Shown here in pieces: positions 8,094-17,598 of a stretch of 64,000 bases of DNA (its first letter is position 1; each line of letters begins with the position of its first letter). The notes beneath the pieces were generated by a model. That model was not told the origin of the DNA. It searched no databases and was given only the letters and a program-made list of their open reading frames with translations. The DNA comes from Pseudorhodoplanes sinuspersici (GTDB taxonomy: Bacteria; Pseudomonadota; Alphaproteobacteria; Rhizobiales; Xanthobacteraceae): NCBI RefSeq assembly GCF_002119765.1, contig NZ_CP021112.1, positions 1,792,501-1,856,500 on the forward strand, read 5' to 3'. A program made the translations under genes and the position numbers.

Positions 8094-9632
8094 TCAGGCC
8101 GCGCGGCGCATGTCGTCGGACAACGCGCGATAGGATAGCGCTTCGGCGAGATGGATGCGTCCGACAAGGTCGGCGCCATCGAGATCGGCCAAAGTCCGCG
8201 CGACGCGAAGCACGCGATGATACCCGCGCGCGGACAATTGCATGGCATCGGCGGCTTCGCGCAGCAGGGCGACGCCACTTTTGTCGAGCCGCGCAACCTC
8301 TTCCAGCATCGCGCCTGACGCCTGAGAATTCGTCCGTATTTGCGGTAGCCCGAGGTCAGCATAACGCATCGCTTGAATGTCCCTGGCCCGGGCGACGCGC
8401 GCCGCGACTTCGGTGCTGCCCTCTGACGGTGGCGGCAGGATCAGATCGGCGGCGGTCACAGCCGGCACTTCGATATGCAGATCGATGCGGTCGAGCAGCG
8501 GACCGGAGATCCGCATCTGATAATCGGCGGCGCACCGAAGATTGGCTCCGCGCTTGCAGGCATAGCCCGGATCGCTGGCGCGACCACAGCGGCAGGGATT
8601 CATCGCTGCGATCAGCATGAAGCGCGCCGGATAAGTGATGCGATGATTGGCGCGAGCGATGGACACCTCGCCGGTCTCCAAAGGCTGACGCAGCGAATCC
8701 AGCGCTTGGCCCTGAAACTCTGCAAATTCATCGAGGAAGAGAACGCCACGATGGGCGAGCGACACTTCGCCTGGACGCGCCCGCAATCCGCCGCCAACCA
8801 AAGCCGGCATGCTGGCCGAATGATGCGGGGCGCGGAACGGCCGACGGTTGGTCAGGGAGCCGTCGGCAATCTCGCCCGCGACCGAGGCGATCATCGATAC
8901 TTCCAGCAATTCGTCGGGTGTCAGCGGTGGCAGGATCGACGGCAATCGCGCCGCCAGCATCGATTTGCCGGCGCCGGGCGGACCGATCATCAAAAGATTA
9001 TGGCCGCCGGCGGCGGCCACTTCGAGCGCACGCTTGGCGCTTTCCTGTCCCTTGATGTCGATAAGGTCGAGCAGCGTCGCTTCGCTTTCGCGGATCTTCG
9101 GTTGCGGGCGCGACAGCACCTGCGTGCCGCGAAAATGATTGGCGAGCTGGATCAGCGAACCGGCAGCGATGATCTCCATTTCCGGACTGGCCCAGGCCGC
9201 TTCCGGTCCGCAGGCTTTCGGGCAGATCAGTCCTTCACCGCGCGCGTTGGCGCCGATAGCTGCGGGCAGCACACCGGCAACCGGCGCAATTGACCCGTCG
9301 AGACCGAGTTCGCCAAGCACCGTGAAGCCAGACAGGGCGTCGTGAGGAATGGCGCCGATTGCCGCCATCAGGCCGAGCGCAATCGGCAGATCGTAATGGC
9401 TTCCTTCCTTCGGCAGATCGGCAGGCGCCAGATTGACGGTGATGCGGCGCGCCGGCAGTGCCAGCCCGGAGGCGATCAGCGCAGCGCGGACGCGTTCCCG
9501 TGCCTCCGATACAGCCTTGTCAGCGAGGCCGACGACGTGGAAGGCCGGCAGGCCGGGTGCGACCTGCACCTGCACGTCGACCGCGCGGGCTTCGATGCCC
9601 TCGAATGCCACTGTGGAAACGCGCTGAACCAT
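8094..9632 (-). CDS. comM: YifB/ComM family Mg-chelatase-like AAA+ ATPase
   Basis: AAA+ ATPase of the ComM/YifB family, shown in some bacteria to act as a hexameric helicase promoting branch migration during integration of incoming DNA. The 512-residue product has the N-terminal ChlI-like domain (VDVQVQVAPGLPAFHVVGLADKAV), Walker A GPPGAGKSML near 220, Walker B GVLFLDEFAEF, and the C-terminal YifB domain (SARGYHRVLRVARTLADL). The ATG at 9632 (MVQRVSTVAFEG) is used because GGGGCGG lies just upstream and matches family starts; a longer frame to 9701 adds unrelated sequence. It stands alone, divergent from a small gene at 9745. Confidence 0.93.
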   Translation of the reverse strand: MVQRVSTVAFEGIEARAVDVQVQVAPGLPAFHVVGLADKAVSEARERVRAALIASGLALPARRITVNLAPADLPKEGSHYDLPIALGLMAAIGAIPHDALSGFTVLGELGLDGSIAPVAGVLPAAIGANARGEGLICPKACGPEAAWASPEMEIIAAGSLIQLANHFRGTQVLSRPQPKIRESEATLLDLIDIKGQESAKRALEVAAAGGHNLLMIGPPGAGKSMLAARLPSILPPLTPDELLEVSMIASVAGEIADGSLTNRRPFRAPHHSASMPALVGGGLRARPGEVSLAHRGVLFLDEFAEFQGQALDSLRQPLETGEVSIARANHRITYPARFMLIAAMNPCRCGRASDPGYACKRGANLRCAADYQMRISGPLLDRIDLHIEVPAVTAADLILPPPSEGSTEVAARVARARDIQAMRYADLGLPQIRTNSQASGAMLEEVARLDKSGVALLREAADAMQLSARGYHRVLRVARTLADLDGADLVGRIHLAEALSYRALSDDMRRAA

Positions 9633-9744
9633 CGGCCGCCCCTGCCAATGAAAACAGGCTAGCGGATTCAAATACCGCTGACAAGAACATTTGCAGAACA
9701 AAACGACTCACGCTAGCGTTCTGGCACAGGGACAGGAGCAAGCT

Positions 9745-9927
9745 ATGGTCGATCTGAAATCGTTGCAGGATGAAGTCGCACAGGCGCGCCGCGCCCGCAT
9801 GGAAGCTGAAGCAGCAGGCTTCAACCTTGAACATCTGATTGAGCAGATGCGCGCCGGCCGTACGCTGCAAGAAATCGATATGGAAGAGATCGAAATGGAG
9901 GAACTGGCCTCGCGAGAAGACGCTTAG
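9745..9927 (+). CDS. small acidic conserved hypothetical protein
   Basis: A 60-residue, probably cytosolic, acidic protein beginning MVDLKSLQDEVAQARRARME and ending in a Glu-rich tail (IDMEEIEMEELASRED). It is predicted to be almost entirely helical. The ATG at 9745 has AGGAG 6 nt upstream, which supports real translation; an upstream in-frame start at 9691 lacks one. Its stop codon overlaps the stop of the convergent amidase-like gene by 4 bases. It is divergent from comM. I do not recognise the family; no function is offered. Confidence 0.7.
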   Translation: MVDLKSLQDEVAQARRARMEAEAAGFNLEHLIEQMRAGRTLQEIDMEEIEMEELASREDA

Positions 9928-10901
9928 TCGTTCTTTTTCGCAGCCGTTTGCGTGTGCAGTTCGCGGACGAGATTGTCGAGGCTTTGCGCAAACGCCTCGA
10001 GCTGGAAATTCTGCGGATCGTCGTGCTTGTTGCGGATGCCTTCATCCAGCACTGAGTGGAAGGCAGGAATAAGCCAGAAGCCGGCTCTGCGGCTTGCCAC
10101 TGTGTAGACCAGCGCCAGCGAATCGTACTGGGCCTGCGAAAAGCCCGGATCAGGCGCAAGAAAATCGTTGCGTCGGCCATAGCTGCGCAGAGCGCGGCGC
10201 GGCTGAATCAATTCGATGTGCAGAAACAGTCCCTTCAGCGCGCTGCCGAAGTTTCTTGCACTCTCGAACTTTGTTGCGCGCCATGGCACCGAGAAATCAT
10301 GTGCAGCCAAGATCGCGCCGCCGCGGTTGATGAACACATGCGCGCGCTCGATGTCGTTCGAGCATTCGTAACGCGCAAGATTATTGATCTTCGGGTCATC
10401 GTCGATCGAGAGCGGCCAGGGCTGCGTGCGATAATTCGGCGTCGAGGTATCGTGAAAGACGATGTAGGTCGCTGAGCGCGCTAGCGGATCGTTGTCATGC
10501 GCATGCGACACGGGCCGCGCAAGATTGTTGATCAGATCTTCGGCCGCGCCGCGCTCGCGCAGCAATGTCACCAGCGTTTCGTGTGATGGCAGATCGGCAT
10601 CACTCCCGACGCGCTTTTCGATGGCACCCGGCAGTGCTTCCAGCGGCAAGCCAAGCCGCCCGACCGGCTCAACCGGATTGAGCAGGCAGCGCGCCTGTTC
10701 GGCCGGGGTGCCGGCAAAGACCTGCGTGTCGGGATCGAATTGGCAAAAGCCGCCGGTGTCTTTCAGCACGACCGGCGGACGCTTGGCGAAACGGCAGGGC
10801 CCGGCCGCGGACGCATCAATAGTCCAGCCGGCCAGCAACGCTATTGCGATGGCAGCGGACAGGCCGCTTCGAGTGAGATGGAGGACGCTGTTCAAGGACA
10901 C
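9924..10901 (-). CDS. secreted protein resembling N-acetylmuramoyl-L-alanine amidase (Amidase_2-like)
   Basis: A 325-residue exported protein with a signal peptide (hydrophobic AAIAIALLAGW, cleavage near DASAAGP). The C-terminal half suggests the amidase_2/PGRP fold: TYIVFHDTSTPNY near 145-157 resembles the first zinc-ligand strand, FLHIELIQP near 226-234 resembles the central strand, and IPAFHSVLDEG then KHDDPQNF near 278-299 resembles the second histidine and the DPxxF ligand loop. On this reading the zinc ligands would be His150, His282 and an Asp at 294-295. The assignment rests on motif spacing, so it is inference. The N-terminal 130 residues are of unknown type. Peptidoglycan cleavage or remodelling would be the role. 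Confidence 0.7.
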   Translation of the reverse strand: MSLNSVLHLTRSGLSAAIAIALLAGWTIDASAAGPCRFAKRPPVVLKDTGGFCQFDPDTQVFAGTPAEQARCLLNPVEPVGRLGLPLEALPGAIEKRVGSDADLPSHETLVTLLRERGAAEDLINNLARPVSHAHDNDPLARSATYIVFHDTSTPNYRTQPWPLSIDDDPKINNLARYECSNDIERAHVFINRGGAILAAHDFSVPWRATKFESARNFGSALKGLFLHIELIQPRRALRSYGRRNDFLAPDPGFSQAQYDSLALVYTVASRRAGFWLIPAFHSVLDEGIRNKHDDPQNFQLEAFAQSLDNLVRELHTQTAAKKND

Positions 10902-10981
10902 GGGCGGAGAGGCTCAAGTTTCAGCCACGCTAGCGCACGCTCGATTGCCGTGACAATCGGGCAAAAGCGCCCACTGCGCGC

Positions 10982-11929
10982 TTACGATGCTTTCCGCTTC
11001 GCCTCGATCGCGTCCCAGACCATCGCTGCGACATCGGGGCCGCCGACATTGCGGATCGCGCGAATGCCGGTCGGCGACGTGACATTGATCTCGGTCAGGT
11101 TGCCGTCGATCACGTCGATGCCGACAAGGATCAGTCCGCGCTCGCGCAAGGCCGGTCCAAGCCGCGTGCAGATTTCACGTTCGCGCGGGGTCAGTTCGGT
11201 TTCCTTCGGCGATCCGCCACGCACCATGTTGGAGCGCAGGTCGTCCGGCGCCGGCACACGGTTCACGGCGCCGGCATATTCGCCGTCCACCAGAATGATG
11301 CGCTTGTCGCCATGTTTCACGGCGGGCAGAAAGCTTTGCACCATCCACTGTTCTCGGAACGTGGTCGCGAACAGGTCGTAGAGCGAACCGAAATTGAGGT
11401 CGTCCTTGGTCAGCCGGAAGACCGAGCCGCCGCCGTGGCCGTAAAGCGGCTTCATGACGATGTCGCCATGCTCCTCGCGAAACGACTTGATCTCATGGAG
11501 ATCGCGCGTGATCAAAGTCGGCGGCATCAGGTCGGAAAATTCCATGACGAAGATCTTTTCCGGCGCGTTGCGCACATGCGCGGGATCGTTCACCACCAGC
11601 GTCTTCGGATGCACACGCTCCAGCATATGCGTGGTGGTGATATAGGACATGTCGAAAGGCGGGTCCTGCCGCAGCAGGATGACGTCGAAGGATTGCAGAT
11701 TGACCCGCTTTGCCTCGCCCAGCGTGACGTGATTGCCGAGTTCGTCGCGGACCTCCACAGGCTGCACGGTGGCAAAGACTTCGCCGCCGCGCTGCGCCAG
11801 CTTGTCCGGGGTGTAGTAGGACAGCCGGTGGCCGCGCGCCTTGGCCTCGAGCATCAATGCGAAAGTGGAATCGCCGCGGATATTGATCCGCTCGATCGGG
11901 TCCATCTGGACGGCAACATCAAGGGGCAT
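10982..11929 (-). CDS. gshB: glutathione synthetase
   Basis: GshB joins gamma-glutamylcysteine and glycine using ATP, the last step of glutathione synthesis. The 315-residue protein has the N-terminal [21 protein letters not shown] segment with the family signature, followed by the ATP-grasp region ([17 protein letters not shown]) and the C-terminal [23 protein letters not shown] metal-binding loop. The start ATG is unambiguous. In many alphaproteobacteria gshB follows yraN and rsmI; here the chemotaxis receptor gene lies between gshB and yraN. Confidence 0.97.
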   Translation of the reverse strand: MPLDVAVQMDPIERINIRGDSTFALMLEAKARGHRLSYYTPDKLAQRGGEVFATVQPVEVRDELGNHVTLGEAKRVNLQSFDVILLRQDPPFDMSYITTTHMLERVHPKTLVVNDPAHVRNAPEKIFVMEFSDLMPPTLITRDLHEIKSFREEHGDIVMKPLYGHGGGSVFRLTKDDLNFGSLYDLFATTFREQWMVQSFLPAVKHGDKRIILVDGEYAGAVNRVPAPDDLRSNMVRGGSPKETELTPREREICTRLGPALRERGLILVGIDVIDGNLTEINVTSPTGIRAIRNVGGPDVAAMVWDAIEAKRKAS

Positions 11930-12052
11930 AGGTCTTTGTTCTTCTTGCGATTTTCAAAGGGAAGGGCGTGTCGGGGGCGCGGCAAAACTTGGGGTTAATA
12001 AATACCTGCCATCCTGCAACGCAACCCCTGCCAAGTTCATGGATCGTTCGCC

Positions 12053-13723
12053 GTGGCATTCCGAAGACTGACGATCGCGGCCAAGCTCTATGCCATTTTC
12101 GCGCTTCTCGCGACAGTCACGCTGGCGATTGCCGTCGTCGCCGTTCTGAATGCGCGCCGCCATGCCGTCCTGACCAATGAGTTTCGCGCAACTTACGATG
12201 GTGCGCGGCAATTGGAGCGGGTCAATTCGCTGATCCATGCCGTGGTCATGGAGTCGCGCGGGCTGGTGATGGCGCCCAATGACTCTTCCCGGCGGGTCGC
12301 CGCGACGCGGCTGATTGCTTTCAATGACCGGCTGGGCGATGCGGTCACCGAATTGCAGTGGAACATCAAGCCAGAGGAAAAGGATGCATTCGAGGCGTTC
12401 TCGCAGCGCCTGAAAACATTCCAGGAAGCGTGGCGCGATCTGGTCAGCCGTAGTCCCGGCGACAAGGCGATGCTGCGTGAGTTTGGCGAAACTGATGCCG
12501 GTTACGTGGTGCTGACCCGCGATATCGAAGCGTTGGGGCAGACTTATGCGCAGCGCTCGAAGCGCCTTTATGCCGAGATCGATGCCGGCGCCCGCCGCTT
12601 CGCGTTGCTCCTGGCGGCACTGGCGGCGCTGCTCCTCGCACTTGCGGCCGTCGGCACCATTATCGTCTGGCGATCCTGCATTCGTCCGCTGGCTGCGATC
12701 ACGCGCGTCACCGAGAAAGTGGCCGATGGTCAACTCGACGTCGCCATTCCCTATCGCGGGCGTGGTGACGAAATCGGCGCGCTGGCGACCTCGATCGCGG
12801 TCTTCCAGGCCGCCATGCGCCACAACGAGCAACTGACCAGCACCGTGCGCGGCGATGCCGAGGCGCGGCAGAAGCAGCAGGAGGCAATCGCCGCAGAAGC
12901 CGCCCGCTTTTCCGCTGACGTTGAAGGCACGCTGAGCGATCTGATGAAAATGTCGCGCCGCGCCAAGACGGCGTCGACCGAATTGACCAATGCCGTGAAT
13001 ATCACGCTGGATCGCACCAGCCGTGCCACCGAAGCGTCGGCTGAATCCAATGCCAATGTGCGCGACATTGCTTCGGCTGCCGATGAACTGGCCATGTCGG
13101 TGATGGAGATCGAACGCCAGGTTTCGCAGTCGCACGAGATTGCCATCAAGGCTGTGGACGAGGCGGAATCGACCAATCGGACGGTCAATGAATTGAGCGA
13201 TGCGGCGCAACGGATTGGCGACGTCATTCGTGTGATCAATGAGATTGCCGAACAGACCAATCTGCTGGCGCTCAATGCAACGATCGAAGCGGCGCGTGCC
13301 GGCGAGGCGGGGCGCGGCTTTGCTGTTGTCGCCGGCGAAGTGAAGGCGCTGGCTGGACAGACCGCGAAAGCAACCGAAGAAATCGGTCAGCAGATTGCCG
13401 GCATGCAGCAGGCCACCGATCGTTCGATCGCCGCCATCGGCGCGATCAAGAACACCATTCGCGATCTCGGCGAAATCTCGAGCGCCATCGCCGCGGCTGT
13501 GACGGAGCAGGGTGCTGCGACGCAGGAAATCGCCCGCAGTGTCGAAACCGCATCGCGCCGCTCGGCTGATACGGCCGACCAGATTGGTAAAGTCAGTGAG
13601 GCTACCGGCATCAGCCGCACCCATGCCGATGCTGCGCAGGATGTATCGGACCGGCTCGATCAGCTTGCGTCACGCATTCGCAGCCAGATGGATCAATTTT
13701 TCGAACGGCTGCGCGCGGCTTGA
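12053..13723 (+). CDS. methyl-accepting chemotaxis protein
   Basis: Transmembrane chemoreceptor of 556 residues. TM1 is at about 12-31 and TM2 at about 183-205, with a roughly 150-residue periplasmic four-helix-type sensor between them. A HAMP domain follows ([19 protein letters not shown]). The signalling domain contains the conserved hairpin tip [20 protein letters not shown] and [15 protein letters not shown]. The GTG start at 12053 gives [12 protein letters not shown] directly before TM1. No CheA/CheW genes are nearby, so it is an orphan receptor. It is divergent from gshB. It breaks the usual yraN-gshB adjacency, suggesting insertion. The ligand is unknown. Confidence 0.95.
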   Translation: MAFRRLTIAAKLYAIFALLATVTLAIAVVAVLNARRHAVLTNEFRATYDGARQLERVNSLIHAVVMESRGLVMAPNDSSRRVAATRLIAFNDRLGDAVTELQWNIKPEEKDAFEAFSQRLKTFQEAWRDLVSRSPGDKAMLREFGETDAGYVVLTRDIEALGQTYAQRSKRLYAEIDAGARRFALLLAALAALLLALAAVGTIIVWRSCIRPLAAITRVTEKVADGQLDVAIPYRGRGDEIGALATSIAVFQAAMRHNEQLTSTVRGDAEARQKQQEAIAAEAARFSADVEGTLSDLMKMSRRAKTASTELTNAVNITLDRTSRATEASAESNANVRDIASAADELAMSVMEIERQVSQSHEIAIKAVDEAESTNRTVNELSDAAQRIGDVIRVINEIAEQTNLLALNATIEAARAGEAGRGFAVVAGEVKALAGQTAKATEEIGQQIAGMQQATDRSIAAIGAIKNTIRDLGEISSAIAAAVTEQGAATQEIARSVETASRRSADTADQIGKVSEATGISRTHADAAQDVSDRLDQLASRIRSQMDQFFERLRAA

Positions 13724-13731
13724 TCTGTATC

Positions 13732-13802
13732 TCCGTTCGTCCACGCGAAAGCGGGGACCCAGGACTAAGAACTGGATTCCCGCCTTCGCGCGAATGAGCG
13801 GA
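13732..13802. repeat. REP composite between convergent chemoreceptor gene and yraN
   Basis: Two tandem hairpins: CCACGCGAAAGCGGGGACC (imperfect) and GGATTCCCGCCTTCGCGCGAAT, flanked by the inverted ends TCCGTTCGT and GAGCGGA. Same form as the elements at 54020 and 56464. Confidence 0.8.
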
Positions 13803-13833
13803 GGGAGGTGACATCGCTCCTATAGTACGGCGA

Positions 13834-14214
13834 TCATTCCGCCTCGAACGCAGCCGTGATGTGCTGCGGCCATGATCGCGGCGCGACCAGGATTGCGTCA
13901 AACCGCATATCGCACAGGGCATCGTCGGGGTTATCGGCGAGCCAGCCAGCGGCAGCCGAAGCGATCCGGCGCTTCTGCCGCTCGGTGACGGAATAGGCGG
14001 CATCGACAAGACGCTCACGCGCCTTCACTTCCACGAAGATCAGAAGATTGCCGCGCTTCGCCACGATATCGATCTCGCCGGCCGGACAACGCCAGCGGCG
14101 CGCCACGACCCGAAATCCCTTCGCCAGCAGGAAAGCCGCGGCGCGGTTCTCGGCCGACAGGCCAAGCTTGAAAGCGACCTGACGTTCGGGCGCAGCGGGC
14201 GGCTTAGGAGGCAT
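13834..14214 (-). CDS. YraN/UPF0102 family putative endonuclease-fold protein
   Basis: A 126-residue member of the UPF0102 (YraN) family, which has a Holliday-junction-resolvase-like nuclease fold but no settled function. The core motifs are present: [17 protein letters not shown], then [24 protein letters not shown] with the GEID and EVK catalytic-type residues. The ATG at 14214 lies inside the last codons of rsmI (11-base overlap), implying translational coupling. The pair rsmI-yraN beside a divergent LpoA-like lipoprotein gene is a widely conserved arrangement. Confidence 0.93.
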   Translation of the reverse strand: MPPKPPAAPERQVAFKLGLSAENRAAAFLLAKGFRVVARRWRCPAGEIDIVAKRGNLLIFVEVKARERLVDAAYSVTERQKRRIASAAAGWLADNPDDALCDMRFDAILVAPRSWPQHITAAFEAE

Positions 14215-15112
14215 CGTTGCGCTCTTTCGCAAGCTCCAGTGCGCGCTGATAGACATCGCGCCGGGGCAGGCCGGTGGCGGCGACGATTTCGCCGACAGCA
14301 TCCTTGACGGAGACGCGCTCAAGCGCGGCCCGGATCAGCGCGTCAACATCGCCTGCTGCCGGCGCGGCCTCATCGGCTGGCGGCGCGATGACGATCACAA
14401 ATTCACCGCGTGTCTCCGAATCGCCCGCATAATGCGCGGCAAGCACTGCGAGTGTGTCACGCCGCACTTCTTCGTGCAGTTTTGTGAGTTCGCGGCAGAT
14501 CGCAGCTTCCCGTTCGCCGAACGCCGCAGCGAGATCGGCGAGCGAGTCGTCAATGCGCGATCCGCCTTCGAACAGCACGATGCTCGCCGGGATGCGGGCA
14601 AGTTCGGCGATGCGGGCGCGCCGCTGCGTCGCCTTTGCGGGCAGAAAGCCTTCGAATAAAAACCGGTCCGTAGGCAAGCCGGATGCAACGAGCGCGGTCA
14701 GTACCGCGGACGCGCCCGGCAAAGCGGTGACGGACAGGCCCGCATCTCGTGCTTCTCGCACCAGCTTGAAGCCGGGGTCGGAAATCAGTGGCGTGCCGGC
14801 ATCGGAAATCAATGCAACGGCGGCGCCGTCCGCGATGCGACCAAGCAGCTTTGGCCGTGCGACCGCAGCGTTGTGTTCGTGATAAGGGGTCAGTGCCGTT
14901 TCAATGCCGTAATGATCCAGCAGCTTGCGGCTGACGCGGGTATCTTCACAGGCGATGAGGTCCGCGGCGGCAAGCGTCTCCAGCGCCCGCAAGGTGATAT
15001 CGCCGAGGTTGCCGATCGGTGTCGCAACGAGATAAAGCCCGGCAGCCAGTCTCGGTGCGGCATATCTGGTCCCGGCTATGTGGAACTCGCTCCGCCGTTC
15101 GGGTTGCGTCAT
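14204..15112 (-). CDS. rsmI: 16S rRNA (cytidine-1402-2'-O)-methyltransferase
   Basis: RsmI methylates the ribose of C1402 in the decoding centre of 16S rRNA. The protein is 302 residues from ATG 15112 ([10 protein letters not shown]); an upstream in-frame TTG at 15127 is unlikely. Diagnostic segments are [40 protein letters not shown], and [19 protein letters not shown] of the tetrapyrrole-methylase fold. It overlaps yraN by 11 bases and is divergent from the LpoA-like gene. Confidence 0.96.
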   Translation of the reverse strand: MTQPERRSEFHIAGTRYAAPRLAAGLYLVATPIGNLGDITLRALETLAAADLIACEDTRVSRKLLDHYGIETALTPYHEHNAAVARPKLLGRIADGAAVALISDAGTPLISDPGFKLVREARDAGLSVTALPGASAVLTALVASGLPTDRFLFEGFLPAKATQRRARIAELARIPASIVLFEGGSRIDDSLADLAAAFGEREAAICRELTKLHEEVRRDTLAVLAAHYAGDSETRGEFVIVIAPPADEAAPAAGDVDALIRAALERVSVKDAVGEIVAATGLPRRDVYQRALELAKERNDAS

Positions 15113-15256
15113 GGCAACACGTCCCAAGACTTCGAACTCAACATGCCTGCCCCGTGGTTAACCATTTTATGACAATATGCCAGATTGCTGCCTCGGGGAC
15201 TTTCTTCAGGCCTTACTTCAGCGCCTTGTCCAGTCTTACGTCGCGTTCCTGAGGTT

Positions 15257-16471
15257 ATGTCTGTGTCCAGGACTTTACTGAACTCTGTTTCTTTGTCTCG
15301 CCGCCGCTTTGGCGTCAGCGCGCTGTCGCTTGCGGCTGCGGGTCTGACCGGTTGCGCAGGCAATGGGCCGACGATCGGCACGCCGGTCGGCGAGGGGCCG
15401 GCTGCTGGGCCCCAGGAGACGGGGGCTATCGGTGCCGGGCAGTTCAAGGCGGCACTGATCCTGCCGCTGTCGGCGGGTGGCAATGCCGGCCTCGCCGCAC
15501 AATCGATGAAGAACGCCGCGGAGCTGGCGCTCGCCGAATTCAACAGCCCGGACGTGCAACTTGTGGTCAAGGACGATGGCGGCAATACCGGTACGGCCCG
15601 TTTGGTCGCCGAACAGGCGATGGACGAGGGCTGCCAGATCATCCTTGGTCCCCTGTTTGCGCCAGCCGTGCGTTCGGTCGGTCAGACGGCGCGGCCGCGC
15701 GGTATTCCGGTCATCGCATTTTCCACAGACGCCAGTATCGCGGCGCGCGGCATCTATCTCCTGAGCTTTCTGCCCGAGTCGGATGTGTTGCGGGTGCTTT
15801 CATACGCGTCCTCCGCCGGCAAGCGCTCCTATGCCGGTCTCGTCCCGGACAACGCCTATGGCTCGGTGGTGGAGGCGACGTTCCGCGAAGAGGTATCGCG
15901 GCAGGGCGGCCGCATCGTTGCGCTGGAGCGTTATCCTTCCGACCGGACCAAGCTTGGCGAGTCGGTGAAGATCGTTGCGCAGTCGGCGCGCGGCGCCGAT
16001 GCGATCTTCGTGCCGGATGGCGCCGATACCGTCCCCTATGTCGTGTCGGCCCTGCAGTCAGGCGGTGTCGATACGCGTCGCGTGCAATTGCTGGGCACCG
16101 GCCTGTGGGACGATCCGCGCATCTTCAATGATGGCGCCATGCAGGGCGGGCTTTACGCCGCGCCGGATGCAGCAGGTTTCGCCAGCTTTTCGCAGCGCTA
16201 TCGTAATCGTTTCGGCCAGGAGCCGGTGCGCACGGCAACGCTCGCTTACGATGCTACAGCTCTTGTCGCTGCGCTGGTCCGCACGCAAGGTCCGCAACGC
16301 CCGACCGACGAAGTACTGACCAATCCGTCCGGCTTTGCCGGCATCGATGGCGTCTTTCGCTTCAAGCCGGACGGTACCAACGAACGAGGGCTTGCGGTGC
16401 TGCGTGTGGCGGCCGGGGGCGGACAAATCGTGAGCCCGGCGCCGAAGTCGTTTAATGGGTCTGCGTCCTAA
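15257..16471 (+). CDS. penicillin-binding protein activator (LpoA/LppC-like) lipoprotein
   Basis: A 404-residue periplasmic lipoprotein with a type I periplasmic-binding fold, like the C-terminal domain of LpoA, the outer-membrane activator of PBP1A. The N-terminus carries SLSRRRFGVSALSL, a Tat-like twin-arginine segment, followed by a lipobox LTGC with Cys33. The domain begins at FKAALILPLSAGG and includes IILGPLFAPAVRSV and GIPVIAFSTD. The TPR domain of gammaproteobacterial LpoA is absent, as usual in alphaproteobacteria. The ATG at 15257 is preceded by GAGG at only 2 nt. It is divergent from rsmI-yraN. The IS110 element begins 25 bases after its stop. Confidence 0.88.
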   Translation: MSVSRTLLNSVSLSRRRFGVSALSLAAAGLTGCAGNGPTIGTPVGEGPAAGPQETGAIGAGQFKAALILPLSAGGNAGLAAQSMKNAAELALAEFNSPDVQLVVKDDGGNTGTARLVAEQAMDEGCQIILGPLFAPAVRSVGQTARPRGIPVIAFSTDASIAARGIYLLSFLPESDVLRVLSYASSAGKRSYAGLVPDNAYGSVVEATFREEVSRQGGRIVALERYPSDRTKLGESVKIVAQSARGADAIFVPDGADTVPYVVSALQSGGVDTRRVQLLGTGLWDDPRIFNDGAMQGGLYAAPDAAGFASFSQRYRNRFGQEPVRTATLAYDATALVAALVRTQGPQRPTDEVLTNPSGFAGIDGVFRFKPDGTNERGLAVLRVAAGGGQIVSPAPKSFNGSAS

Positions 16472-16476
16472 TAACA

Positions 16477-16496
16477 GTCGTCCCCGCGAAGGCGGG
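16477..16496. repeat. left half of the REP element interrupted by IS110
   Basis: CAGTCGTCCCCGCGAAGGCG plus the following GG run is the left arm of a composite REP element. Its continuation (GACCCATA and the inverted partner) resumes at 17599 beyond the insertion sequence. Joining the two sides with one GG gives a perfect match to the inverse of the partner arm at 17663-17690. Confidence 0.85.
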
Positions 16497-16505
16497 CAAC
16501 TGTGT

Positions 16506-17438
16506 TCAGGTTTGGAATGCTGTTTTGTCGCGCAGGACAGCATTGGCGGTGACGAGCAATTTGCGGGCGACAGCGATGAGGGCCACCTTGGCCGGCTTTC
16601 CTGCCGCGCGCAGGCGCCGATAGACGGTCCTGAAGCGGTCATGCGATCGGGCGGCGGCGACAGCGGCCATGTAGAGGGCGTCGCGGACCCGTTTCCGTCC
16701 GCCCTTGATTCTGCGGAGGCCTCTGAGCTGTCCGCTGTCGACGTTGAAGGGTGCCAGTCCGGCGATGGCTGTCACCTGCTTTGATGGCAGGACGTCGAGT
16801 TCCGGCATGAGCGCGATCAGTGTCGTGGCCGCGACAGGTCCGATGCCGGGGATCGAGCGCAGCAACTTGGCGATGGGATGGAGCCGTTCGCATTGCGCGA
16901 GCAGACAGCGGATCTGTTCATCCCATTGCGCGATCCGGACATCGAGCCATTGCAGATGCGCTTCGATATCCGCCAGCAATATGGCGTCGTGACATTCCGT
17001 CCGCCGGGTGCGCTCCTGCTGACGGATATGGACGAGTTGATCGCGACGCTTGTGCGCCAGAGCCAGACCCTGGCGATCGCTGTCGATCGCTTTGGCCGGC
17101 GCAGGTGCGAGAGATTGCGCCATTGCAGCGAGCATGCGCGCGTCGATCCTGTCGGTCTTGGCAAGAAAGCCGGCGGCCCGTGCAAAGTCGCGGGCGCGGG
17201 CGGGATTGATACGAGCGAAGGCAATGCCCGCCGCCGTGAGCGCCTGCCGCAGCCGGACATCGTAATGGCCGGTCGCCTCAAACAGCACAAAGACACCGCC
17301 ATTCTTCCAGCGCGCCACCAGAGGCGCGAGAGCCTCCGGCCTATTGGCGATGCGTTCACCCCGGCCAAAGCCGCCCTCGAACACGTCCAGATGATGTTTT
17401 GAAACGTCGATTCCGATGAAGCCACGGGTTATGATCAT
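16506..17438 (-). CDS. IS110-family DEDD transposase/recombinase
   Basis: Recombinase of 310 residues with an N-terminal RuvC-like DEDD domain and C-terminal Transposase_20 domain. Visible catalytic-type residues are Asp11 (GFIGIDVSK), Glu54 (LFEATGHYD), Asp96 and Asp99 (KTDRIDARML), and Ser235 in NVDSGQLRG. The helix-hairpin-helix-like SIPGIGPVAATTL is also present. The ATG at 17438 is preferred over an upstream in-frame start at 17471, because GGGACAGG lies before it and MIITRGFIGIDVSK matches the family start. Enzymes of this family are guided by a bridge RNA from the element's noncoding end; a candidate is annotated just upstream. No frameshift is seen. Confidence 0.95.
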   Translation of the reverse strand: MIITRGFIGIDVSKHHLDVFEGGFGRGERIANRPEALAPLVARWKNGGVFVLFEATGHYDVRLRQALTAAGIAFARINPARARDFARAAGFLAKTDRIDARMLAAMAQSLAPAPAKAIDSDRQGLALAHKRRDQLVHIRQQERTRRTECHDAILLADIEAHLQWLDVRIAQWDEQIRCLLAQCERLHPIAKLLRSIPGIGPVAATTLIALMPELDVLPSKQVTAIAGLAPFNVDSGQLRGLRRIKGGRKRVRDALYMAAVAAARSHDRFRTVYRRLRAAGKPAKVALIAVARKLLVTANAVLRDKTAFQT

Positions 17439-17444
17439 GCGCCT

Positions 17445-17580
17445 GTCCCTGTGGTGCGAGGTCCGTGTCACCGGCCTCGTGCAACTGTTCAGGTTGGAAG
17501 AAGCAAAGGCGGACGGGGACCAAGCCCGCCTACGGTCTTACGACCAGGGACCCAACGGTCTCCCGTCCGCAACCATCCTG
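17445..17580 (-). ncRNA. candidate IS110 bridge RNA (target loop then donor loop)
   Basis: Read on the minus strand, the 5' noncoding end first forms a stem GCGGACGGG/CCCGTCCGC (17562-17570 with 17509-17517). Inside its loop lie TGGGTCCC (17547-17554), equal to the left target plus core, and AGGCGGG (17525-17531), the complement of core plus right target. After the stem come ACAGTTGC (17481-17488), equal to the element's 3' end plus core, and CACAGG (17448-17453), the complement of core plus the element's 5' end. The order target-left, target-right, donor-left, donor-right is that described for IS621-type bridge RNAs. RNA ends are approximate; expression is inferred. Confidence 0.65.
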
Positions 17581-17598
17581 ACACATTGCAAACACACA

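Noticed and set aside
11954-13624. A 556-codon minus-strand frame opposite the chemoreceptor gene
   Set aside because: Shadow of the receptor gene; the plus-strand translation has TM, HAMP and signalling motifs.
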